From Dysidea avara (lineage: Eukaryota > Porifera > Demospongiae > Dictyoceratida > Dysideidae), in assembly GCF_963678975.1 (NCBI RefSeq), contig NC_089277.1, forward strand, positions 18,242,757 to 18,306,756: DNA of 64,000 nucleotides. The letters run 5' to 3'. Below, piece after piece: positions 23,228-33,800 of the stretch. Below the pieces are notes generated by a model. The model was not told the DNA's origin and ran no database searches. It was given only the letters and a program-made list of their open reading frames with translations. Position numbers and translations under genes: made by a program. Numbering within the stretch: position 1 is the stretch's first letter; the number at the start of each line of letters is the position of its first letter.

Positions 23228-23483
23228 GCACCTATCAATGTCACGCCCCACCTACCCCAGGTCGGGCAGCAGGTGGGGATTTGTCACCCAAGCTCGTCCC
23301 CAGGGTAGGGGCATTTGCAACACGAATATCCGTACTTTTCCATGCTGTTGTGATTCCCGGGATAATTAGTAGGGGATTCGTAACTCAAAGCTGTCCCCAA
23401 GGGTGGGGAATTTGTATTCTCGCATTTGCAAATCCCCACCTCTGCCCGACCTGGGGTAGGTGGGGCTTGACATTGTTAGGTGC
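23228..23483. mobile_element. Short MITE with about 55-bp inverted ends
   Basis: Left arm GCACCTATCAATGTCACGCC continuing through CCACCTACCCCAGGTCGGGC is matched inverted by GCCCGACCTGGGGTAGGTGG through TGACATTGTTAGGTGC at the right. The total is about 256 bp with no coding content. The flanks CTAAT and ATAAT suggest a short target duplication but are not identical. Confidence 0.75.
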
Positions 23484-23679
23484 ATAATATTAGGTAGGTG
23501 CTGTATATTCCAACTGATCCAGCCATTAAGTACAGTATGTTACCATTTCGTTTTTCAAAGTGGATATAGTACCGGCATTGGTTATGAACGTGAACGGCTA
23601 TTTTACCGGCACAAGTCCATCATTTACTGGACTATCAAACACACCAGTTGTATCTAGGCGAGCTAGGGTACGTCCAGTA

Positions 23680-24060
23680 TGCCCCGAGCATTCGACTTTA
23701 GGGCACGCATCTAGTAGGTTGCCCCGAGCATTCAACTTTAGCCTACGGGAGACACATATAGTAGGTTGTCTCGAGCATTCAACTTTAGGGGACGTGAAAA
23801 GTAGTTTTAGCGTTAGGGTTAAGGTTGGGTTCAGCTTTGGTTTCTTCTTCACTCATATATATATATATATATATATTTATAAGGTAGAAACTAAGGGAGG
23901 TGGGTAGCTGTAGCACTGTTGGTAAAGTGGTTATGAGTATGGACTATGGGTACACGGACCCACGGGTTTGAACCCCAGCTCAGTAATCTTTTTTTTTTTC
24001 GCTTTCTTATGTTTTTTGTCTAAGTTTTCTTTAATGCACGTGACTGCCGGAACTATATAA
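23680..24060 (+). mobile_element. tRNA-derived SINE, composite family (best copy)
   Basis: Order: three CCCCGAGCATTCRACTTTAG-like blocks, the family core GGGTTCAGCTTTGGTTTCTT (about 23828), an (AT)n run at 23856-23875, and a tRNA-like segment at 23901-23982. The tRNA-like segment has A-box-like GTAGCACTGTTGGTAAAGTGG-type sequence and a B-box inside a short stem (CGGGTTTGAACCCCAG). A T-rich tail then leads to the block GTGACTGCCGGAAC. Pol III boxes mark it as a SINE, but the tRNA part is internal. No tRNA gene is implied. Confidence 0.65.
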
Positions 24061-24199
24061 CCTGCCTTCGCTTTTTATTGTAATTTTGGAATTAGGAGCA
24101 CTGCCTCCAGGATTAAGAACACCGCCCTCTAGGTTTAGGGTATGGATTAGATACAATATATATAGTATAGTATTTTACATTTGTAACATTTAAATACAG

Positions 24200-24300
24200 A
24201 AATTAACAAGAACTGGCAACTAGCACTGGTGGTACAGTGGTTAGAAATGCTCTGATGTTGGAGGTCCCTGTTTGAATTCCGCTGTTGATTTTATACCTTT
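24200..24300 (+). repeat. tRNA-like SINE fragment
   Basis: CTAGCACTGGTGGTACAGTGG (A-box-like) is followed by GGAGGTCCCTGTTTGAATTC (B-box-like), the spacing expected of a Pol III promoter. Similar wording occurs in the tRNA-like cores at 39735-39805 and 42180-42265. Confidence 0.55.
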
Positions 24301-24540
24301 TGGAGACATTTTTATAAGTTATATGGTAACATACTGTACCTAACGATACTCATGCAGGTACACCTCCACAGTGGCGTAGTCAGGAAGGAGGTTCGGATTT
24401 GAAGTGCATGAATGTCTTTGGGAAAGGCCTGGGTGCTTCCCCTGAACAATGTGCCCTTGTGCAGTTATAACATTAGGTGCTGTTTGTGCATCTTATAGAA
24501 ACTACAAACCGGTTGTAATACTAACTAATGTTCACTTCCA

Positions 24541-24731
24541 GACAAGCCAACTTCACTGATCTTAGCACACAGGAGCCCTCCACATTTTAAAGCAATACTT
24601 CCTTCCGGCCATGCATTATTCTCGGTTGGTCCTTTTGTTGATGGTCAGACTTGGCTTGCACTCCAATATATCCGAGACAACATGTGCCTACAACATGTGA
24701 CAAACCAAACATTCAGAGGAGGGCGGACAGG
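24541..24731 (+). pseudogene. Exon-like open fragment of unknown origin
   Basis: After the acceptor-like CACTTCCAG an open frame of about 63 codons reads through SLILAHRSPPHFKAILPSGH and FVDGQTWLALQYIRDN to a GT donor-like site after GGGCGGACAG. I do not recognise the family. The composition looks coding, but there is no start codon or linked exon chain, so a captured or decayed exon is more likely than a live gene. Confidence 0.3.
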
Positions 24732-25254
24732 TTGTAAGTGCTATGTAAAACTATTGCTTTAATTGCATAATTCCATCTGGTATTTCATGTGAGCCTCAAT
24801 AGATCCAATACAAATCTAGCGAATGGTGGGGTTTACTGGATAATTGAATTGTGGTTTTTTAAAAACCCTAATAGTTTACGGCAACATTAACAATGTCATG
24901 TATATCGTGCACAATTACCTCTGCCCTTTGCATGCCATATGAAGCAGCAATAAACATTGCACTGTAACTCCTGCCGTAAGCTTAGTGTTCTTCAGCATGT
25001 TATACTTGACGTTATAAATGAACCTTTTGTATAATATATTTTAGCAGCACTTAAATCGTGTCCACCCTCTTCTGCCAAACATTCATCAGGTAATACGGCA
25101 ACTATTCACAGTTTGTGCTAACCTGACACATGTATAACACAACCTCTCAAGTGTATCACAGCTGCTGCCTTGTAATTTGTCTCAACCAGCAGTTCTAGTT
25201 TCATGCCCAGACCACTTTTTGTTTGTGTGTATATGTGTGTGTGTATGTGTGTGT

Positions 25255-25545
25255 TGGGTGGAGTGGAGAAAAAGGTCTGGTGAATCTCCAATAGACTTTT
25301 TGTGTAGCCAGATCTACAACTTTTGGGGATCGTTGATTAGTGGTGATGAATAGCAGAGTTAACGAAGTGATAATGGGAAATAGGCACCTGTGCCCTTGGA
25401 TGTACTTGTCAAGCAAACACGTGCTGTTTTTTCCATTATTGTTTCATTAACAGGCCTTTACTATTCATCACCACTAATCAATGACCCCCCTAAAGTTATA
25501 GATCTGGCTGCAAAAAAATTTTTATTGGCAATCCCTATTTTTCCG
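25255..25545. repeat. Inverted duplication (imperfect palindrome) centred near 25400
   Basis: The plus strand around 25430-25545 (CTATTCATCACCACTAATCA then GATCTGGCTGCAAAAAAATT) is the diverged reverse complement of 25270-25390. Both arms carry the same short open frame (LFITTNQRSPKVVDLATQKV in one, YYSSPLINDPPKVIDLAAKK in the other), so a coding-like unit was duplicated head to head. Confidence 0.7.
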
Positions 25546-26319
25546 CACCCACACAAAAACAAAAAAGCAGTCTGGACACAAGGCTACAGTCCTTCACCAT
25601 TTTCACCATGCATCACATGCACAATTGATCACATGATGCAATACTTGATTCATATACCTTATTTTCTAATATATCTATGATTCATCGATGATTTAGATGT
25701 GACCCTCAGAGTAGTACAGAGCCGTGTCAGTGTGCAAGTAGCTACCAGAAAGCTCCAGGGCTATAAGATTTGGTGTAATTTTTACTTTTAAAAATTCTGC
25801 TTTTAAAAGAGGGGTTCTTCCGAACCATCTGAATCCCCCTGGCTATGCCGTTGCTCCAGAGTGCCATGAATAGTTTCATTCACTGCAGCATGCTGTGGAA
25901 TATCCATAAAGTTGCATATAGTTGATAAGCATAGATAGTAGTTGTTTGTTTGTTTGTTTCTTTACCAGTTAAGCACTGGAAGCAAAGCCTGTACGAGGTG
26001 CTTACCACGAGCCAAGGAACCATCGTTGACAAACTGGGAAAATAGTGAAGCAATACAAAGCATAATGCTAAAAACAAAGTAAAGGATGTATACTCGGCAT
26101 TATTGAGAGATGCTTTCTGTATATGGTTACGAGGATGGTTAACATTGTTGTGGCTTGTCATAATTTCATTACTTTTGTATCCACAAGTAATTTCCTGTAC
26201 AAACAGTCTCGAAAGGTTAGAATAATGTATGGCCTCAGTTTGAGCACATACATTACATTATGAAAGGGGCCATTCATCTGGTTCTGTATGTATTAAAAAA
26301 TACTTAAATAAAACAGTTG

Positions 26320-26480
26320 GCAAACCTTCCAGGGTTTGAACCTGGGTCACCAGTGAGAAACGCCAACCTGTGCTACTGCTGCTAACTCCCCATCTACCTT
26401 ACTTTTCTATCTTATAAATGTGATACAATAAGTATCTAAGGAGACCGGGTGAAGAAGAAACCAAAGCTGAACCTGACCTT
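26320..26480 (-). repeat. Inverted copy of the composite SINE
   Basis: CGGGTGAAGAAGAAACCAAAG and CTGAACCTGACC (26446-26480) are the reverse complement of the family core. Just to the left, CCAGGGTTTGAACCTGG (about 26329) is an inverted B-box arm. The copy is shortened between these parts. Confidence 0.6.
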
Positions 26481-26739
26481 AAGTTTGCCTGTGAAGCATA
26501 ATGCAAGCTAGGGTTGGCCCTCCAACCCTAGCTCGCCTCAAACTCACCAAAAACTTACCTTCATACAACTAGTGTGCTTGATACTAGAGCTATGATGAGT
26601 GAGTGATGGATGATTAGCCTGTATAAGTTGACATCTGGAACCGGACGAATAGCCACTATGCTACATTACAGTTACAGTAACTAAACTATGTCCTACATGA
26701 TTGCTACTATGATGTTAATTTGCTGAGATAATTAGTGAT

Positions 26740-27310
26740 GTAAACTGCTGTTTACAGATGGATAGTGATCATGGTTGTTGGATAAGTTCTAGAGGTAGCT
26801 ACAGTAGCTCCATAGTCTGATTGTTCTTGGAAAATAGGAATTGCTGTGTTGGATTGTTTGAACATAAATGTGGTATTACTTTTGATTGTAACCTCTGATA
26901 AATAAGTTAACAGGAATATGGTCAGTAGGATGAGGGACTTCAATGAAGTTGTTAACAAACTTATAGAATAGGATGGTACTAGAAACTTCTACATTCAAGA
27001 GTTAAGATCCGAAAGCATGTTAGTTACACTACTGAAGTGGGAATAATCACCTGTTATAAATCTTGCACACTGTTTTTGCACTTGTTCAAGTTGTTTGATA
27101 TCTTTACGGGTATGAGGTGACCAGACTGGGTTGGTGTACTCTACTATTGGACATAGGGCCGATTTACCATGGTGTTATAACAATTTAGCTTGAGATGAGA
27201 TGGACAGGATTTCAGATTTCTTTGTAAAATGCTTTCGCTGATTGAGCTTTGGAAACAATGCTGGTACTCCATGATAAGTCATTTGATATAGGTACTTGGC
27301 TTTATATTGA
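26740..27310 (-). mobile_element. 3' fragment of a second LINE
   Basis: On the minus strand near 27150-27050 the frame reads EYTNPVWSPHTRKDIKQLEQ followed by VQKQCARFITGDY. This is the conserved C-terminal wording of CR1/Jockey-type ORF2 proteins downstream of the polymerase. Further on, in other frames, FVNNFIEVPHPTDHIPVN continues the same domain. Only the end of the ORF is present, with frame changes, so it is a dead, 5'-truncated insertion unrelated in orientation to the LINE at 19800. Confidence 0.8.
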
Positions 27311-27880
27311 GTGATATATACTGGGTTGGGTGCTTGAGACTACGTTTATTGTTTACTGTTGACCATTGGCGCGAAGATAAGGGTGGCATGGTCTGGCACT
27401 GTGTCAGACACTTGTGCACAAATCACAGTATTGATAAGGTTTCTCTGTATTCACTGTGGCTTCTTACCCACTCTTGGTAACAGTTTCTAGTTGCCAAGCG
27501 CATTAGTGCTAGGCAGCAGCAGGGCTACCCAGAGAAATTAAGGGGCCCAGGGCAAAGAGCTTAAGTGGGCCCCTGGGGACAAGGAGAGTTTCCACTCTGA
27601 TCACAACTTCAGCCTAGCTGTAAGTCAAAGACCAAAAAAAAGGTCATTACATGCCAACAATGACAATAATTACCCCTCACCAACTATATCTCCCTACTTA
27701 TATAGCTTGCTACACTGCTCCTATAAAGAATACGGTGACTGCTGTATTAGAGTATCTAGATCTTGACTGCTCTATTAGAGTACATCGATCTTTTTAACAG
27801 GTAGTCAAGGGGCCCTTGATGAGCCTACTGGGGACCCTTTCAGGCTGGGACCCGGGGAAAAATGCCCCACTTGCCCCCCT

Positions 27881-27901
27881 CCCCCCCCCCCCCCCCCCCC
27901 C
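27881..27901. repeat. Poly(C) run of 21
   Basis: An uninterrupted C tract of 21 bases within a G+C-rich patch (GGGCCC, CCCGGGG) that looks like the end of a small DNA element. Such runs are sequencing-error prone and can form i-motif or G4 structure on the opposite strand. Confidence 0.95.
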
Positions 27902-28197
27902 TTCTGTGCATGGCCTTGGGAAGCAGTTTGAACTTTCTGTATACTGTATTTGTTTGTAGCTACAATGGAGTGGATGATGGTGTAGCTACTGTGATAAAGA
28001 TTGTTGTGTAATCCAATACCTGAAAGATCTCTGGAGCCATGAATACTGTGTGCGAATAACTCAGTACAATGGCAGTGTTATTTGTTGTTACGTAATTTGT
28101 ATTTGTGGTACCAAACTTCAAACAGACTGTGGGGTGTCAAAACCAGCCTACTTGTGCTTGTCAGCTATAAAAATGCTAACTATTTTGTAACCATGTT

Positions 28198-28512
28198 CAG
28201 TGGTGGATTTAGGGGGATTTCAAGATTTCCACGGAAACGGAAATCCCCTTTGAATAATGAATATGCAACAGTTGAGTATTTTAATTAATTATTACGGTGT
28301 GCGCCTGTACTAAGTGATGTGCATTTATTTTACAGATAATTTCACACTAAAATTGTTGCCAAATGCAGTCCCAGAGCATCTAAACTTCAAAAATTAATGC
28401 CCCCAACCCCCCCAGCACATAATGAGTATATGAAGCACACTCACCATGTCAGTGTATGTGTCCACCTTCTAAAATTGGAAACCTCCTTTATAAATTCCTA
28501 GATCCACCACTG
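28198..28512. mobile_element. Small MITE with CAGTGGTGGAT ends
   Basis: The left end CAGTGGTGGATTTAGG and right end CCTAGATCCACCACTG are inverted repeats 315 bp apart. ATGTT lies immediately outside both ends, compatible with a 5-bp target duplication; an 8-bp hAT duplication is not intact. The interior is non-coding and partly complementary (GGGGGATTT against AAACCTCC). Confidence 0.6.
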
Positions 28513-30790
28513 ATGTTTACCAGTGTTTCCTTTGACTTGTGGGACGCATGAAGCTTCATAGCTTTAATAGCGCTTCCCTAGTGCCCCTACCTAATCATGA
28601 AGGTCTATGGTACAGAAATGAAGTTATTTAGAGAACCGTGAGATTGTGTGGCTAGGGTGTGCTTCGTAAAGAAATAATCACGCCAAACATTGGGTATTCA
28701 GGCTTTTGCCTGATACGTATGTATGCCCTCAACCTTCGACCTACAGCCTCAGATTGTTGGGCATGCATATCAGGCAAAGCCTTCATGTCCATGTTACAAC
28801 AATTAAGTTTATTCACTTTCTAACATCAAAAACTCCAGTTAATTCATGGCAAACAGCATCAGCTGTCAACAGCAAATATGTAACACTTCTGATCTGCAGC
28901 AGGCTAATAGCCTGCACCATCACCCAAGCCAATATGAGTGCAACCACTAGTGGATATCTTATATATACTGTACATGTCTAAAAGATTCAAGTTTGGGTCA
29001 GCCGTCTGGCTACGTTTGATGTGGAAGCTAATAAATGGCTGCAATTAATATTATTGCAATGGTAATACTTTTAATAATGAAACATTGCCTTAAAATTATC
29101 GCCACTATAGCTGCTATATTTTCTTATAGTAGTAAAGCACCACAAATGAAGAACAGTATGAGAATTCGAAGCAATTAATCCAGTCACTATGGAATTCAAG
29201 GGATCAGTCACTCAGAAAATGCTCAATGATATTTCAAATTTGGCCATCAAATATAATTTACATTTCAACCTAAGTTTCAGAAAAATAATCCAAATTTCAG
29301 TGGTGAAATTTCTGGAAAATCTGCTTTAAATCTTTGTATTTTACTGAGGAAGCCATGGAAGATGTTGCTAATCACATGATGGCAGAAAATATATATTAAA
29401 GTTTTACGATTTCAAACTTTAACACTTTGATCAAGAATATTTCACAGAGTGACTGACCCCTCAATGGAATTGCAAATAGTTCTCATGAAAATTTACGAAA
29501 AGCTGTTGATGTGCTACCTGGCCAGTGAGTCAACATCTACATAGTAGTGGAGAAAGAAATGGGAGGATGAAGGTATGATGTACACACTGTAGCTGGTGTG
29601 GTAGGTGAAGCACATCTCAGGCCTAAGTGATGTGAACAGTGAAAAGGTGAAAAGTGGTGGACTTGTAGTATGTACAAGTTGAGCTGGATCCTGAAAAACA
29701 TCTAAAAAATAAAAATGGATTTTTTATCAAGAGAGTTAACATTTCAGCCAACCAGATGATTAGTGGTAACAGCAAAGGTGTTAATAACAGACACGTACAG
29801 TTTGGCTCCATCACAAGTTCTGGAAAGGGATGTAATTGACACTGTACTTTCATGGCTTCCCCATAGTAAATGTATGGTGAATTTTTGATTGGCTATGTCA
29901 GACATTTGAATGAAAGGATTTTGAATTATTTTTAGCGTTTTAAGCAGTACTACAATGAGCCAAATTTCAAGATCTTGTGTAATTGCATCCATGAGTTATT
30001 AAATGTTTTTGAGGATTCAGCTCTATGTGTACTATAGTAAAGTTATCCTTGGCTGAAGGCTTCAGTCATTTACTAGTCAGTAGAATTTAAAACTTGGTTA
30101 ATTGTATAAATCTTTAAAAATCCCATAGAATCTTTTTGAAAGCATCTTGGGCTGCTCTGAAGGGATTTTTGGTTTGAAACAATGTGCTACTTGAATAAAA
30201 AGTGAAGCTAGTGTTTTGGGTAATACGTTTTGTCAGGAGGCATAAGTCTTTGTGATCCTGTGACCATACTGTGTTATACAGTAATGTTTGTGTTGTGTTG
30301 TGTGTGTGTGAGTGAGGCAGCAGCACTGGTCTGGTAATTGAAAGGTTCCGCGTTTGATTGTTGTTGCTGTTTCCTTGACTTTACTCACATTACTTCATCT
30401 ACCCAAATCTCTCCATGTTACTTGGACAATCCCTGCAGGTTACTAGTTACTAGTTCTGCTCCAAGATTTGCCTGCACAGACTCGAGTTCCTGAGTGGTAC
30501 ACAGGCATCCCAGTGCTGGCTTGCTGGGAAGCAATGGTTGTGTTTTGTATGGCTGCTGGAGGCTTTGCTTTGCTGTGTACATGTGTGTGTAGTGAGTGTA
30601 CATCTGTGTGCAAGGTAAACATTTCACTTGGAGATGTAGCATATTCCTGTGTGTAATCTCTAGCTATTTGTGGAATAGTAAATGTAACAAAAATGCCTAT
30701 CTAGTGTGACTGTCTACTGTGCATTCGGGCCAGGGTGTACATGTATGTATGTATAGTTTGTAAGATTTATTAATTCCCAATTTATTTTTG
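28513..30790. other. No gene recognised; small foldback near 28690-28785
   Basis: CAGGCTTTTGCCTGATACGT (28700-28719) and CATGCATATCAGGCAAAGCC (about 28762) face each other as a short foldback. Downstream, 28890-28960 shares CACCCAAGCCAATATGAGT-type wording with 44165-44240, so it is another dispersed repeat. A tRNA B-box-like GTTCCGCGTTTGATTG lies at 30345. I see no supported coding region. Confidence 0.4.
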
Positions 30791-30815
30791 CACATGTAGC
30801 AGACATTAGTGAGAA

Positions 30816-33800
30816 ATGGCAGCAGCCCCTTCGGATGATGACATGCCTCAATGTCCCCTCTGCCACATGACACTCGAGTCTAAAGATGAGTTACAACTTC
30901 ATTACCTGTGGTCCTGTCGTGGCTATGATAATACAGGTATCATACATATGCACATTCATGGCTATGTACTGTATGTACTTGCACATATGTAAGTACATAT
31001 ATATGTACTATTATATTTAAAAATAAATTAATTTAGAAATGAAGTAGGGATCCAAGCAATAAAAAGTAGTGAAACAGGAGATGAATGATGGTATTACAGC
31101 ATAGTTCTGTGGCTACATTGGCATATTTTGTCAATTGTTTTGTTCATTGCCAAAGTAGGGATTTTTACTGAGCTGTGCTGTAATACCATCTAGTTTGACA
31201 GTGCTTAAGCTCTACACCTAGCTTTTTGTTTTATCCTCTGGTTGTTGTTTTCTTCATAGAACAAAACCATATCAAGGCATTAAATTGTATTTGACAGTTT
31301 CCTTCAGGAGACATCACAAAATCATTTGAAGTGCTTATGCTGCTAATTACAAGACATTGGACACTTGTAGCTGTATGATAGGCTTGACCTCGCCTCTTAA
31401 CGTTCTAGCTGGACTAATAACTATCAAGAACGTAAACAGCACTGTTTAATGGCTGAATTGCTCATACATGGTGACCACACCCTTTAATGATCTTATAATG
31501 ATTGATCACAGTGGCCACACCCCTCATTGGGATAGCTGTACTTATGGTGGCGTGGCACACACCCCTTTCACTTGTGATATGTACTTTAATGAAGCTGTCA
31601 CCATAATACAACAGCCATGTTCTATAAACATGTGTATATCATAGCTAATCTCAATAACAAAAATTTAACTAAAGCTAGTGTGTATCATACAGTATGATAG
31701 TACTGTATAATAGGGATCACAAAGGTGTGGGCATGGCCCATGAACCGAGAAACTGCCTCACTTTTCCCTGATGACGATGAAGCAGTATTGGTTAGGTACA
31801 ACGAAGCCCAAACAAGCCTTTAGATCGACCCGGAATGCTTTCAACAAGTTGCTATGAAATTTTTAGAAAGCATTATTCAACGGAATTTTCTAGTGACTGA
31901 CTGACTGAGTAACTGACTGAGTAACTGACTGATGCCTTCAGATAAGCGTAACTCGATAACGACTGAGGTGATGGGCTTGATTTTTTCACTGTTTGATTTT
32001 GTTTCAGCTGGACACGTGCCTTTTGGCATACCACAGTATGTACAATGCATTCTTCATGGACTTACCAGTATCCTCCTTTGTGTTCCATTCATCTTTGCTG
32101 ACAATGAAAGGTGTCGATCTTGCGGTAGAGCGTGTGATGGCTTCCCTTCATAATGGAAATTGTCTGTATTTTTCATAGTGGCTACTTTGATTGCAGAGAT
32201 TTGTAATGCTGTGTAACGGGTTGAACATAGCTGACAACGAAGCGTAATAGATACTTCACTTTTCAGACGATAATTGATAACTGGGGCGCATGGGACCATT
32301 TCTTTCTTTTAATGCAGTATACGTGGGTTTACCAGTCAATAATTTTGTTCTACAAAAAATATAACAAACAAGCACACAAAATATTTGGAAGTTTCAACTA
32401 GAGTAGGGGCCATAGCATATTGATAACAAGTTGATGTTGTGCTACTTCCAAAAACCAGGCGCTAGATATATAGCTGGTAATAATGCAATATTATGCATAG
32501 TTTTGTAATTTCAGATTTTGTAATTGGTGAATTATTTTGTAATTCTCTAATTACGTTGCTATGCATTGCTAAAGAAGCGATTTTTGAACAAACCGCTTTC
32601 AACGCACAGAAGTATTTTCTCAACCATTTTATAGTTTATCTATAGTATTTTTTCCTGCAAATTCTCTCTACAAAACCTCAAGGCTACCCTTCATTTTTGT
32701 ACGCATACGTAGGGACATGCCCCTTTTCGAGTCGAAGAGATATGCATTTCCTAGTAGCCTAAGAGGCCTGCTATGGAGTTTTTTGGTCGTTAATTACATG
32801 AAGAGCCCAATGGAAAGGTAGTTCACAAAGTTTGTAGAGAGTTGCTACACCTGTATTTCAAACTGGCGAAAAAAAACATGAACCGCCTCAGTGCAAATAC
32901 AGGCTTCGTTTAGTGTTTGATTTTCATAGACTGACTGCTTTTACCACTAAAAGGATTTGCTCACGTGGGTGCGTACGGACAAACATAGATAGGTAGATAG
33001 GTACACACACACGTTTTTACGAAAACAATCTCAGTAAACCAAGCGTACACCTCAGCACCCACGGCCAGCTGTGGGCGTGCGCCTGGTTTAAAAAATACTG
33101 AAACAAGCTTGAGTAGTGCATGATATTAAACCACAGTAAAACAATAAGAAGTGTTATATCCCTACTGTGCGTTTCCGTTGTGGTATCTTGAGCACAGTAG
33201 GGATTTAACACTTCTTTTTGCTTTACTGTGATTTAATATTTCATGCACTACTCCAGCTTGTTTCAGTACTTTTATCGATGTGCTATGGCCCCTACTCTAG
33301 TTGAAAATTCCAAATTTTTTTGTGTAATTGTTAATTTAAAATGTCAGTAGGGACCCAAGAGATAAAAAGTAGTGAAACAAGAATGATGGTGTTACAACAC
33401 GGCTTGGTGGTAAAATTGTGGAACAGTTATAACATACCAATGTATGTTGTAACTGTAAAGATACGATTAAAGAGGTATCAATGGATCCAAAATCATTACA
33501 ACATAACGTCCATATGCGAGTGTTACATAATTAGAATCATCCATGAGCATGCGTGCTCTTACAACTAATAAGTAGGGCTGGGATGAAGCTTCGAATGCTT
33601 CGTTGGTTCGAAGGTTAAGTAAACTTCGAATTATAAAGTATCCTTCGAAGCTTCGTAATGCACTCATAGTCTATGAAAGAATTACAAATAAATGTCGTTG
33701 TCTTTATTGCAGCTGCTTATTCTCTTGCGTGATCAATGTTCGTCTCTTCGCAATCGATCTTCGTGTGCCACGCCCACATCCCAGTTCAGCTTGCTACCAT

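Larger units (their letters stand above)
24370..25855. mobile_element. Putative 1.5-kb DNA element carrying exon-like open frames
   Basis: The left end GTGGCGTAGTCAGGAAGGAG with GTTCGGAT is mirrored at the right by TCCGAACCATCTGAATCCCC with CTGGCTATGCC, giving imperfect inverted ends of a hAT-like look. Inside are an open stretch at 24541-24731 behind a CTTCCAG acceptor and a 45-bp exon-like piece at about 25044-25088 (acceptor ATTTTAG, donor GTAATA). There is also an inverted duplication centred near 25400. The element call depends on imperfect ends and is tentative. Confidence 0.35.

Noticed and set aside
23901..23982. Possible tRNA gene
   Set aside because: It has A- and B-box-like sequence and a T-arm-like hairpin but no acceptor stem or anticodon arm, and it recurs with similar flanks elsewhere; a SINE.
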